A DNA stretch of 7,030 nt from Ascidiaceihabitans sp. (lineage in GTDB: Bacteria; Pseudomonadota; Alphaproteobacteria; Rhodobacterales; Rhodobacteraceae). Where the stretch lies: the NCBI GenBank assembly GCA_023301665.1, contig JALZUL010000081.1, positions 1 to 7,030 on the forward strand. The letters run 5' to 3'. Position 1 is the stretch's first letter. Each line of letters opens with the position of its first letter. Below the pieces are notes generated by a model. The model was not told the origin of the DNA. It made no database searches and worked only from the letters and a program-made list of their open reading frames with translations. Positions 1 through 6,166 of the stretch are shown one piece after another. The position numbers and the translations under genes are program-made.

Positions 1-1
1 A

Positions 2-262
2 GTTGCTCTTGACATGGAAAGTGCAACTATCGCGGCCAACGGATACCGGTTCCGCGTGCCATATGGCACATTGCTTTGTGTTTCTGACAAACCTCTACAT
101 GGAGAATTGAAGTTGCCTGGAATGGCTTCAGATTTCTATAAAACTCAGGTCGCGAACCATTTAATGATTGGTATTCGAGCAATGGAACACTTGCGCGAAA
201 TGCCGTTGGAGCGGATCCAAAGCCGTAAATTACGCTCTTTTGACGAAACCGCCTTCCTTTGA
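2..262 (+). CDS. amn: AMP nucleosidase, C-terminal end (5' truncated by the window)
   Basis: AMP nucleosidase hydrolyses AMP to adenine and ribose 5-phosphate in the cytoplasm and so takes part in purine salvage and adenylate balance. Only the last 86 residues are present; the frame is open to the left edge and reads VALDMESATIAANGYRF from base 2. The DMES motif, which in the nucleoside phosphorylase/nucleosidase superfamily carries the ribose-binding Glu, is followed by RVPYGTLLCVSDKPLHGELK. This matches the end of E. coli Amn as I remember it, including the Asp of SDKPLHGE that the superfamily uses in purine protonation. The tail (IQSRKLRSFDETAF) also resembles the Amn C-terminus, so the stop at 260-262 looks native rather than a truncation. 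An inverted repeat follows 12 bases after the stop. Identity is confident; the N-terminal domain lies outside the window. Confidence 0.95.
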   Translation, partial: VALDMESATIAANGYRFRVPYGTLLCVSDKPLHGELKLPGMASDFYKTQVANHLMIGIRAMEHLREMPLERIQSRKLRSFDETAFL

Positions 263-274
263 CAAAATAAAATC

Positions 275-317
275 GACCAAAAAGGCAAAAAAGTCATGTT
301 TTGTTGCCTTTTTGGTC
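275..317 (+). terminator. Inverted repeat, probable terminator of amn
   Basis: The 14-base arm at 275-288 (gaccaaaaaggcaa) is perfectly complementary to 304-317 (ttgcctttttggtc). Three more pairs are possible after one mismatch. The core pairs aaaaaggcaa with ttgccttttt, so an A-run leads in and a T-run (309-313) leads out, as in a bidirectional intrinsic terminator, but the GC core is only about three pairs. It lies just after the amn stop. No long T-run follows the outer arm, so termination may be partial. Confidence 0.55.
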
Positions 318-325
318 TGCTATTC

Positions 326-360
326 GTTGTGTTCGTCCACAACATTCCGTTACATTCCGT
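326..360 (+). promoter_or_regulatory. Dyad plus 10-bp tandem repeat upstream of hup; candidate promoter/operator
   Basis: A perfect dyad GTTGTG-N6-CACAAC occupies 326-343. It runs into two copies of acattccgt at 342-350 and 352-360, a 10-bp period that places both copies on the same face of the helix. A weak promoter reading is possible: TTGTGT at 327-332 and TACATT at 351-356, with an 18-bp spacer. That would start transcription near 363 and put the dyad over the -35 element. The symmetry and repeats are directly visible; the promoter and operator roles are inference. Confidence 0.35.
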
Positions 361-385
361 CGAAGAGGCCCAACATCGGGCGGAC

Positions 386-393
386 GAAGGAGA
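386..393 (+). promoter_or_regulatory. Strong ribosome binding site of hup
   Basis: The purine-rich stretch gaaggaga ends six bases before the ATG at 400. It fixes this start over any upstream in-frame codon: the frame is open back to 301, but only the protein from 400 onward looks like HU. Bases 382-388 (ggacgaa) are complementary to 332-338 (ttcgtcc), so the edge of the site could pair within a long leader if transcription begins that far upstream. Confidence 0.7.
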
Positions 394-399
394 CCTTTA

Positions 400-687
400 A
401 TGGCGAAACCAATGACAAAAACCCAACTCGTCGCCGCACTGGCCGAGGAAATGGGCGCAGACAAAAAAGCAGCAGGCGCAGCACTGGATGCAGTATGCAA
501 CCTAATCACCAAAGAAGTTTCTGGCGGCGGCGCTGTGACACTTCCAGGCGTTGGCAAAATCTACTGCCGCGAACGTCCAGAACGCATGGTACGCAACCCA
601 GCAACGGGTGAGCAATTCCAAAAAGAAGCAGACAAAGTTGTCAAAATGACGATTGCGAAAGCTCTGAAAGACAGCGTGAACGGCTAA
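400..687 (+). CDS. hup: HU family DNA-binding protein
   Basis: A 95-residue nucleoid-associated protein of the DNABII (HU/IHF) family, which binds and bends DNA as a dimer. Residues 1-50 give the alpha-helical dimerisation body (MTKTQLVAALAEEMG, then AAGAALDAVCNLI). GGGAVTLPGVGKI (about 43-54) is the usual beta entry. The arm carries RNPATGE with the intercalating Pro at residue 67, equivalent to the arm proline of E. coli HU. Length is close to the usual 90 residues, with a few extra N-terminal residues (MAKP). Two details differ from E. coli HU: Val64 replaces the Gly of the GRNP motif, and there are two cysteines (33 and 56). I believe both are common in Rhodobacterales HU. It is monocistronic: a good Shine-Dalgarno site, a 137-bp upstream gap with symmetric elements, and a strong terminator behind it. 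HU is favoured over IHF because of overall sequence resemblance. Confidence 0.96.
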   Translation: MAKPMTKTQLVAALAEEMGADKKAAGAALDAVCNLITKEVSGGGAVTLPGVGKIYCRERPERMVRNPATGEQFQKEADKVVKMTIAKALKDSVNG

Positions 688-710
688 GCCTTCATTCGTC
701 ACAAGAATAC

Positions 711-744
711 AAAAGGGTCGTTTTCAGAACGGCCCTTTTTTGTT
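711..744 (+). terminator. Intrinsic terminator of hup
   Basis: The stem pairs 711-722 (aaaagggtcgtt) with 728-739 (aacggccctttt), with one G-T wobble and a five-base loop. The right arm runs directly into a T-rich tract (736-744). It starts 23 bases after the hup stop and separates hup from the transporter gene. Confidence 0.9.
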
Positions 745-813
745 TGTCCATTCCTCCTTGTGGCTCCAGCAATTTTAAGAAAGTGTCGCGCTATAAATTA
801 GCAGGATTTTCAC

Positions 814-1683
814 ATGGATTTACGCGCTATCGCCATGGGGTTGTTGTTCGCCCTTATTTGGTCGTCGGCTTTCACCTCAGCGCGCATAATCGTCGTTGAT
901 GCGCCACCAATAGCAGCGCTCGCACTCAGGTTTTTCTGCTCGGGTTTTATCGGTATCGCCATCGCACGTGCTTTAGGTCAATCCATGAAGCTTACACGAG
1001 AACAATGGCAAGCCACCTTTCTCTTTGGCTTATGTCAAAATGCACTTTACTTAGGTTTGAATTTTTACGCGATGCAAACCATCGAAGCCTCTGTAGCGTC
1101 GATTATTGCATCGACCATGCCCCTGATGGTGGCCTTGGCCAGCTGGATCATCTTTCGCGAACACCTTTCCTTTGCAGCTGTCGTAGGTCTCGTCCTAGGG
1201 GTAATCGGCGTTGGGATAATTATGACATCGCGCATTGAGGCTGGCATTAACATGAATGGGCTATGGCTATGCTTGGTCGCAGCATTGGCTTTGACTGTTG
1301 CAACGCTGTCTATGCGCCATGCCTCCTCAGGAGGAAACCTATTGATGGTCGTTGGTTTGCAAATGCTGGTGGGCGCAGTCATCTTGGCGGCTGCATCAGC
1401 TATGACAGAGACCCTTGAGGTGACTATGAACCTGTCTCTAGTAGCGGCCTTTATTTACACAACACTGGCACCCGGTCTTTTAGCCACTTGGATTTGGTTT
1501 AAATTAGTGGATCGGATCGGCGCGGTTCGCGCCGCAACTTTCCATTTTTTGAATCCCTTTTTCGGCGTTATAATTGCAGCCTTAATCTTAGGCGAAAGCC
1601 TCGGCATGTTTGACCTTATTGGTGTTACCATCATCGCGATAGGAATTTTAGCAGTGCAGCTGTCCCGCCAAACAAAAACCTAA
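814..1683 (+). CDS. DMT-superfamily transporter with two EamA domains
   Basis: A 289-residue inner-membrane protein made of two EamA repeats (about 5-138 and 148-285), each expected to hold five helices, the standard ten-helix layout of the drug/metabolite transporter superfamily. Hallmarks are the opening GLLFALIWSSAFTSARI, the end of repeat 1 with a charged FREHLS before the last helix, and the matching LGESLG in repeat 2. Members export amino acids, metabolites or drugs, or import nucleotide-like compounds; nothing here identifies the substrate. The ATG at 814 has gcagga (801-806) seven bases upstream. It follows the hup terminator and so needs its own promoter. It may be read through into the thioredoxin-fold gene, since no terminator is visible in the 68 bp that follow. 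Length and domain layout are complete. Confidence 0.92.
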   Translation: MDLRAIAMGLLFALIWSSAFTSARIIVVDAPPIAALALRFFCSGFIGIAIARALGQSMKLTREQWQATFLFGLCQNALYLGLNFYAMQTIEASVASIIASTMPLMVALASWIIFREHLSFAAVVGLVLGVIGVGIIMTSRIEAGINMNGLWLCLVAALALTVATLSMRHASSGGNLLMVVGLQMLVGAVILAAASAMTETLEVTMNLSLVAAFIYTTLAPGLLATWIWFKLVDRIGAVRAATFHFLNPFFGVIIAALILGESLGMFDLIGVTIIAIGILAVQLSRQTKT

Positions 1684-1721
1684 ATGTCGTACCAATCAAC
1701 GCCTTCTTTGGGTGACATGTT

Positions 1722-1745
1722 CTCCGGAACGCAATCATGCCGGAG
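1722..1745 (+). repeat. Short inverted repeat over the alternative starts of the thioredoxin-fold gene
   Basis: ctccgg (1722-1727) and ccggag (1740-1745) are perfect 6-base arms around a 12-base loop. The loop contains the upstream ATG (1737-1739). The right arm contains ggag (1742-1745), the best Shine-Dalgarno match for the ATG at 1752. If the hairpin forms in mRNA it would hide that site; this is inference and the stem is short. Confidence 0.35.
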
Positions 1746-1751
1746 CCCAAA

Positions 1752-2153
1752 ATGAACCGCCGTACATTTCTATTGGCATCAGCTATGCCCATCTTTTTTT
1801 CGAGCCCTGCTCAAGGCTACACTTTCATCCCTTTTACTCCTGAAGTTTGGGACGGATTGAGACAAACGGATCAAACTGTTATTTTGAACTTTAGAGCCAG
1901 CTGGTCGTTCACCAGCAATCAAAAATTAGAACTCATAGCAAAGCTAATCGGAGAAAACCCAGCCTACAACAGCCTCACATTTGTAGACGTTAACTGGGAC
2001 CATTATGGACAGTCCGTCATGGCCAACCGAATGAAAGTCCGACGTCACTCGACGCTCATCGTAATGAAAAAAGGTGTTGAGGTTACACGAGTGGTAAATG
2101 AGCCATTCGAGCGCAAGATACGTGCGTTTTTGGACGCAGCACTCGCCGCGTAG
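1752..2153 (+). CDS. Exported thioredoxin-fold protein without redox cysteines
   Basis: A 133-residue protein. Residues 1-22 look like a twin-arginine (Tat) signal: NRRTFLLAS, a hydrophobic stretch, then a probable cleavage after a site such as SSPAQG. The remainder reads as a thioredoxin fold: TVILNFRASWSFTSNQ where thioredoxin has the strand and the WCxxC active site, then LTFVDVNWD, then RHSTLIVMKKG for the strand pair after the cis-proline loop. Both active-site cysteines are replaced by serine (Ser52 and Ser55 in WSFTS), Ser100 occupies the usual cis-Pro place, and the whole protein has no cysteine. Disulfide chemistry is therefore excluded; a scaffold, chaperone or binding role is possible but unproven. 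I chose ATG 1752 because ggag lies six bases before it and it puts the RR motif at residues 3-4. ATG 1737, five codons upstream with ggaa seven bases before it, is a real alternative. It may be co-transcribed with the transporter. Confidence 0.8.
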   Translation: MNRRTFLLASAMPIFFSSPAQGYTFIPFTPEVWDGLRQTDQTVILNFRASWSFTSNQKLELIAKLIGENPAYNSLTFVDVNWDHYGQSVMANRMKVRRHSTLIVMKKGVEVTRVVNEPFERKIRAFLDAALAA

Positions 2154-2206
2154 TCGCCAATCCGTTATGCTAAAATCGATTTATCTCATAAACTCCGAGC
2201 CCAAAT

Positions 2207-3454
2207 ATGAAGTTTCTTTTTGTTCACCAAAACATGCCTGGTCAATATCGCGAACTGGTCCAATGGCTTGCCGATAAAAAAGAACATGAAATCGTCTTTC
2301 TAACCCAAAGGAAGAACCCTCCTGTTTTTGATGGGGTTCAAACAATAAAGTACAAACCACACCACATCGCGGCTGAGAAAACCTATGGACTTGTCCGAAC
2401 TTGGGAAAACGCAACAGGATCAGGTTTTGGAGCTGCTCAAGCAGCGGGTAAGTTACGCGCAAAAGGGTTCACACCAGACATTATCATCGGGCATGTCGGT
2501 TGGGGCGAACTGACATTTATCAAAGAAATCTATCCGGATGTTCCGGTCATCGGTTTCTTTGAATACTTCTACAGCACTGAAGGTGGGCCAGTCGGCTTCG
2601 ATCCAGAAAGTCCGGTTTCCGAACATTCCCCTTACCTAATGGCCGCTCATAACGCTGTGCCTTTGGTTAACATCGAAGTTGTCGATCAGGGACATTGCCC
2701 CACTTACTGGCAAAGAGATCGCTTTCCTAAGAGCTTTCACGACCGTGTCTATGTTTGTCACGACGGCATTCGAACCGAAAAAATGCTGCCCAATCCCGAA
2801 GTTGAACTTACACTTGGTCGCCTAGACAAGCCCATCACCCGTAACGACGAAATTGTCACCTATATGGCTCGTAACTTGGAGACGACGCGAGGCTTTCACC
2901 AGTTCATGCGTGCTCTTCCCAAAATACAAAAAGCGCGCCCAAATGCGCGTTTCCTAATCGTCGGAGGCAACGATGTCTCATATGGTGGAAAATCCAAACA
3001 TCCAGGAGGCCTTCGCGCCCAAATGGAAGCAGAAGTCGGTGATAATGTCGACTGGGACAAAGTCCACTTCCTTGGCCAGGTACCGTTCGACGATTACCAA
3101 AAAATCATCCAAATCAGTAGCTGCCATATTTACCTGACCATGCCATTCGTTTTGTCATGGTCGTTGTTGGAAGCGATGTCCATGCAAGCGGCAATCGTAG
3201 CGAGTGATGTTGCCCCAGTGCGCGAGGCAATTACACACGGAGAGACTGGCCTACTTGTCGATTTCTTCGACCCTGAGGCATTAGCCTCGCAAGTCGTAGA
3301 TCTACTTGCGAACCCAAAATCATATTCGCATTTAGGCCCAAACGCGCGCAGTCATGTGGTCAAGACCTATGATTTTTTGACAGTTTGCTTGCCAGAGCAC
3401 CTACGCCAAATCAACGCGTTGGTACCGAAGCGCAAACACATCAACCTGCCATAA
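2207..3454 (+). CDS. Glycosyltransferase family 4 protein
   Basis: A 415-residue GT-B-fold, retaining glycosyltransferase, probably cytoplasmic or membrane-associated, that adds a sugar from a nucleotide donor to a growing surface glycan. The N-terminal domain (about 1-170) begins KFLFVHQNMPGQYREL and contains DIIIGHVGWGE and VIGFFEYFY. This pattern is typical of the GT4 subgroup with the N-terminal domain called Glyco_trans_4_3. The C-terminal donor-binding domain (about 213-388) has YMARNLETTRGFHQFM, RFLIVGGND, SWSLLEAMS and HGETGLLVDFFD. The second Glu of the family's E-x7-E motif is Glu322, but the first position (314) is Phe; I recall similar FVLSWS wording in this subgroup, so it is likely a subgroup trait. 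Sugar and acceptor cannot be read. The ATG has only a weak gag (2197-2199). The gene ends six bases from the convergent export gene, which ties it to the polysaccharide cluster. Confidence 0.9.
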   Translation: MKFLFVHQNMPGQYRELVQWLADKKEHEIVFLTQRKNPPVFDGVQTIKYKPHHIAAEKTYGLVRTWENATGSGFGAAQAAGKLRAKGFTPDIIIGHVGWGELTFIKEIYPDVPVIGFFEYFYSTEGGPVGFDPESPVSEHSPYLMAAHNAVPLVNIEVVDQGHCPTYWQRDRFPKSFHDRVYVCHDGIRTEKMLPNPEVELTLGRLDKPITRNDEIVTYMARNLETTRGFHQFMRALPKIQKARPNARFLIVGGNDVSYGGKSKHPGGLRAQMEAEVGDNVDWDKVHFLGQVPFDDYQKIIQISSCHIYLTMPFVLSWSLLEAMSMQAAIVASDVAPVREAITHGETGLLVDFFDPEALASQVVDLLANPKSYSHLGPNARSHVVKTYDFLTVCLPEHLRQINALVPKRKHINLP

Positions 3455-3460
3455 GGAACA

Positions 3461-4570
3461 TTAATTCGTAACAGTATTTGCCAAACCAAAGGCAGAGCCA
3501 ACCAGCGACAATATGGTTCTAGTGTTATTGATCGGGCTTTCGGTAACCAAAACAAGGTCTTTGCTTTGGATTTCGAAATTACGTGCTGAGAACAAACCAT
3601 CCGAACTGGTCAAGTCGATCGTAAATACGACTCGAGTTTCGCGCGGTCCACGGACTCCGGGTCGTACAGCTGAATTCGGATATTCGCGTAAAATCAAGAT
3701 GCCCTGCAGATCAGCACGACTATCATTCACGCCCCCCACGATCGACAAAGCGTCGAGCGCCGAAACATGCCCCTTAGGGAAGGCATGTAGCGCTTCAGTA
3801 CCAGCAGCTCCCAAAGATAAGAAATAGCGTTCATCTTCTTCAATGATAATCTTGTCGCCGCCCAGCAAACGCGTGTCGAGTCTGGGGTTGTCATAAAGTG
3901 CACTGATTGATGTCCCGTAAATTTCGTGACCTCTAATTAAGCGAATTTGCGGGTTTCCAAATCCGGGCTGGATACCACCACCTGCGGCAATCAGACTAAG
4001 GACCGAATAGTCAGCATCTTCTAACGGAAAGCTTCCTGGCCTCGAAACTCCGCCAACCAAGTCAACAGCACGTTTACGACCCGCCTGTACCGTTAGCTGT
4101 ACCTGTGCTGAAGGAGAAACCGCTTCCAAACTACGTTGAATAGCTAATCTTGCGCTATCAGCTGTACGATCCGAAACTTTCACTTTCCCAACGTAGGGCA
4201 GAAAAATAGTTCCACTTGGTGACACAACGTTGCCGACCAATTCGCTGAAAGGCTGTCCAGGGCCGTTTAATAGAGAATTGTCTTCGCTATCCCAAACACG
4301 CAGATTAACAGTATCTCCTGACCGGATGACTGTTGCGGTAGAACCATGACTATGACCGATCCAGTTGTAACTACGCTCTGAGACATTTGGCCATTCATTT
4401 ACGCTAGGTAAAAATGCACGAGTAACTGGGTAAATCGCGAACTCAGTACCAGGATCATCTACTTCATTAAGAATTTCGGTGTCCACAGCTGCGCCTCTAG
4501 GCAACATCGAGCAACCCGCAACAAACGCAACAAAAAATATCGCTAGCGCATTCTTCAAATTAAAAAGCAT
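3461..4570 (-). CDS. Polysaccharide export outer-membrane lipoprotein (Wza/KpsD type)
   Basis: A 369-residue protein expected to form the outer-membrane exit channel for capsule or exopolysaccharide. Residues 1-20 are a lipoprotein signal with a lipobox VAGC; Cys20 is the lipidation site. The polysaccharide-export (Poly_export) domain spans about 80-163 (IRSGDTVNLRVWD, SPSGTIFLPYVGKVKV). Two SLBB-like domains follow, about 167-243 (VDLVGGVSRPGSFPL to LGGDKIIIEE) and about 248-343 (HVSALDALSIVGGV to SKDLVLV). The last 25 residues (LSLVGSAFGLANTV) could be the C-terminal amphipathic helix that crosses the outer membrane in Wza. Length agrees with the family. The start is ATG 4570-4568 on the minus strand, with gaggga about 11 bases upstream, a little far. 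It is transcribed away from the SDR gene across a 107-bp gap. I give no symbol because the orthologue cannot be fixed among the wza, kpsD and exoF-like names. Confidence 0.93.
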   Translation of the reverse strand: MLFNLKNALAIFFVAFVAGCSMLPRGAAVDTEILNEVDDPGTEFAIYPVTRAFLPSVNEWPNVSERSYNWIGHSHGSTATVIRSGDTVNLRVWDSEDNSLLNGPGQPFSELVGNVVSPSGTIFLPYVGKVKVSDRTADSARLAIQRSLEAVSPSAQVQLTVQAGRKRAVDLVGGVSRPGSFPLEDADYSVLSLIAAGGGIQPGFGNPQIRLIRGHEIYGTSISALYDNPRLDTRLLGGDKIIIEEDERYFLSLGAAGTEALHAFPKGHVSALDALSIVGGVNDSRADLQGILILREYPNSAVRPGVRGPRETRVVFTIDLTSSDGLFSARNFEIQSKDLVLVTESPINNTRTILSLVGSAFGLANTVTN

Positions 4571-4677
4571 GGATTACCCGTCCCTCGGTGTAACTTACCC
4601 CCGTATGCATAGCTTTTCGACCTTATGCGATTCGACGTCAATGAAAACATTGGATTTCTAAGTTTTTCGGGCTAACC
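4571..4677. promoter_or_regulatory. Divergent intergenic region of the polysaccharide cluster
   Basis: These 107 bases lie between the 5' ends of the export lipoprotein gene (-) and the SDR gene (+), so they must hold the promoters of both unless one is read from elsewhere. Visible elements are TATGC-N7-TTCGAC (4604-4621) followed by TATGC-N3-TTCGAC-like spacing (4624-4636), a small stem caatg-aaaa-cattg (4639-4652), and a TTGACG on the minus strand (complement of 4636-4641) without a well-spaced -10. No consensus promoter could be fixed on either strand. Confidence 0.45.
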
Positions 4678-5505
4678 GTGCCTACTATGTCTTATTCACC
4701 TCAGACCCAAAAAATTGTGATTTTAGGTTCATCCGGCCGGCTGGGTCAAATTATACGGCCATTTTGGCGAAACCCACACACAACCTGGCATTCTCGCCAA
4801 GCCATACAAGGCTACTACACTCTCGACATATTAGAGGATAAAACAGGGCTCGTTGAGTTATTCAAAGGCGCGCAATGTGTCCTTTGCCTTGCGGGCGTAA
4901 CCCCCTCGTCCGCAACCCTCTCATTTCAACAAAACTCACTGATAGCGGGTGCTTGTTTGGACGCCGCACAAAAAGCCAGAGTGAGAAGAGTTTTTCTAAC
5001 ATCTTCGGCTGCCGTTTATGGAGGCCGAAAGGGTCTGTTGAAAGAAACTGATCAACTTGCACCATTGTCCGAATATGGGCGGTCAAAGGTTGAAATGGAA
5101 AAGCTCGCAATTGAGCACGGCCAGACATCCACTATCCTCCGGATCGGCAATGTTGCCGGAGCCGATGCTATCCTAGGCAACTGGCGGCCGGAAATGGCCA
5201 TTGATACGTTCCCCGACGGCTCCACTCCCAGACGCAGTTACATTGGCGCGAGGACCTTGTCCGAAGTTATTCAAAAATTGACTAGAATTGAGAGATTGCC
5301 GCCTATCTTAAATTTGGCAGCGCCACGTAGCATTCAAATGAACGAGCTACTCGACGACGCAAACTTAACCTATACTCGCAAGCAGGCTTCAGAAAACACG
5401 ATACCCGATGTAACACTGGATACGACATTGCTGGAGAAATACGTTACATTTAATCAAGATGATAGCCTATCAAAAAGTATGGTTACGCAATGGAAAAGGA
5501 CCTAG
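4678..5505 (+). CDS. NAD(P)-dependent epimerase/dehydratase (extended SDR)
   Basis: A 275-residue Rossmann-fold enzyme of the extended short-chain dehydrogenase/reductase type that typically acts on nucleotide sugars. The nucleotide-binding motif GSSGRLG is at residues 17-23. The catalytic set is present: Ser110 in LTSSAAVYG, and Tyr133 and Lys137 in YGRSK. LRIGNVAG (154-161) is the usual substrate-side loop. It is shorter than typical GalE-like epimerases (about 310-350 residues), mainly in the C-terminal substrate domain, so the substrate may differ. The start is uncertain: GTG 4678 gives the longest frame, ATG 4687 would remove three residues, and neither has a good Shine-Dalgarno site. 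The stop is six bases before the sugar transferase ATG, so the two are almost surely one transcript and this enzyme probably prepares or modifies a sugar for the same glycan. Confidence 0.87.
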   Translation: MPTMSYSPQTQKIVILGSSGRLGQIIRPFWRNPHTTWHSRQAIQGYYTLDILEDKTGLVELFKGAQCVLCLAGVTPSSATLSFQQNSLIAGACLDAAQKARVRRVFLTSSAAVYGGRKGLLKETDQLAPLSEYGRSKVEMEKLAIEHGQTSTILRIGNVAGADAILGNWRPEMAIDTFPDGSTPRRSYIGARTLSEVIQKLTRIERLPPILNLAAPRSIQMNELLDDANLTYTRKQASENTIPDVTLDTTLLEKYVTFNQDDSLSKSMVTQWKRT

Positions 5506-5511
5506 GTAAAA

Positions 5512-6123
5512 ATGAACTGGCGCAAAAGGCTTTTTGATATTTTCTTCGCGTGCCTGTTAGTCATTATCTTAGGTCCCGTCATTGTATTTTTGGTCGTGTA
5601 TCTTTTGGTCAAACAAGGACGCCCGCTTTTTTATGTAGCCGAACGAATGAAATCACCAAACGAAGCATTCGGATTATGGAAATTTCGAACCATGTCTGTG
5701 GTGGCAAGCGACTCCGGCGTGTCTGGCCCAGAAAAGGCCGGTCGTATTACTCCATTGGGTCAACGCCTAAGATCCAAAAGACTCGATGAATTCCCACAGC
5801 TCTGGAACATTCTTAGAGGAGATTTGAGCTTTGTTGGTCCCCGCCCCCCTTTACGTCAATATGTCGAAGAATTTCCTGAGGTTTACACAAAGGTCCTAAA
5901 ATCTCGGCCGGGAGTAACTGGACTTGCAACCATCAGAATGCACAAACATGAAGACTATTTGCTATCCCGCAGTAAAGGTGCCGCTGACACTAATAGAATT
6001 TATACCCAGATCTGTATTCCCCGCAAAGCGCGTTTAGATCTCATTTACCAACGGCAGCAATCCATTTGTTACGACTTCGATCTGGTGTTCCAAACAATTG
6101 GGAATCTTTTTCGCAGGCGATAA
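5512..6123 (+). CDS. Undecaprenyl-phosphate sugar phosphotransferase (monotopic phosphoglycosyl transferase)
   Basis: A 203-residue enzyme of the bacterial sugar transferase family (the PglC/WcaJ/ExoY catalytic domain) that moves a sugar 1-phosphate from a UDP-sugar to undecaprenyl phosphate, the committed step of glycan assembly on the inner membrane. It opens with KRLFDI and one hydrophobic segment (about 9-33) with Gly21-Pro22 in its middle, as expected for the re-entrant helix of the monotopic class. Then come GRPLFYVAERM, LWKFRTM (55-61), the catalytic Asp92-Glu93 in LDEFPQLWN, GDLSFVGPRPPL (103-114) and RPGVTGLATI (132-141). Its size matches the minimal class, with no added N-terminal four-helix domain as in WcaJ. 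It is probably coupled to the SDR gene: aagga and aggt lie within or just after the end of that gene. The sugar used cannot be deduced. Confidence 0.94.
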   Translation: MNWRKRLFDIFFACLLVIILGPVIVFLVVYLLVKQGRPLFYVAERMKSPNEAFGLWKFRTMSVVASDSGVSGPEKAGRITPLGQRLRSKRLDEFPQLWNILRGDLSFVGPRPPLRQYVEEFPEVYTKVLKSRPGVTGLATIRMHKHEDYLLSRSKGAADTNRIYTQICIPRKARLDLIYQRQQSICYDFDLVFQTIGNLFRRR

Positions 6124-6153
6124 TTCGCGCTAAAGTTAATTTTAGTCGCGAAT
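6123..6153 (+). repeat. Inverted repeat at the 3' end of the sugar transferase gene
   Basis: attcgcg (6123-6129) pairs with cgcgaat (6147-6153). After a one-base bulge (6146), ctaaa (6130-6134) pairs with tttag (6141-6145), leaving a six-base loop. The left arm starts on the last base of the stop codon. No T-run follows, so it is not a standard intrinsic terminator. It could protect the mRNA 3' end, terminate with help from Rho, or be a protein-binding dyad. Confidence 0.5.
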
Positions 6154-6166
6154 CTCATTCGCTCTG

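Noticed and set aside
145..345. Minus-strand open frame over the end of amn and the inverted repeat
   Set aside because: It lies antisense to a firmly recognised gene, its product has no family-like pattern, and it crosses the hairpin.
168..611. Long plus-strand frame over amn, the gap and hup
   Set aside because: It overlaps amn and hup in another frame and its product is Arg/Ser/Thr-rich, low-complexity sequence typical of an off-frame reading.
792..797. TATAAA as a -10 element for the transporter gene
   Set aside because: No -35-like hexamer lies 16-19 bases upstream, and the implied transcript would begin inside the Shine-Dalgarno region.
1065..1382. Minus-strand 105-codon frame inside the transporter gene
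   Set aside because: It is a mirror of the transporter coding frame with no Shine-Dalgarno site and no recognisable protein features.
1684..1755. Short frame starting on TAAATG after the transporter and ending in an ATGA overlap with the thioredoxin-fold start
   Set aside because: Only 23 codons with no Shine-Dalgarno site. The overlap resembles translational coupling but can arise by chance, and the product resembles nothing I know.
3513..3827. Plus-strand 104-codon frame inside the export lipoprotein gene
   Set aside because: It is antisense to a complete, recognisable export protein and reads as an off-frame product.
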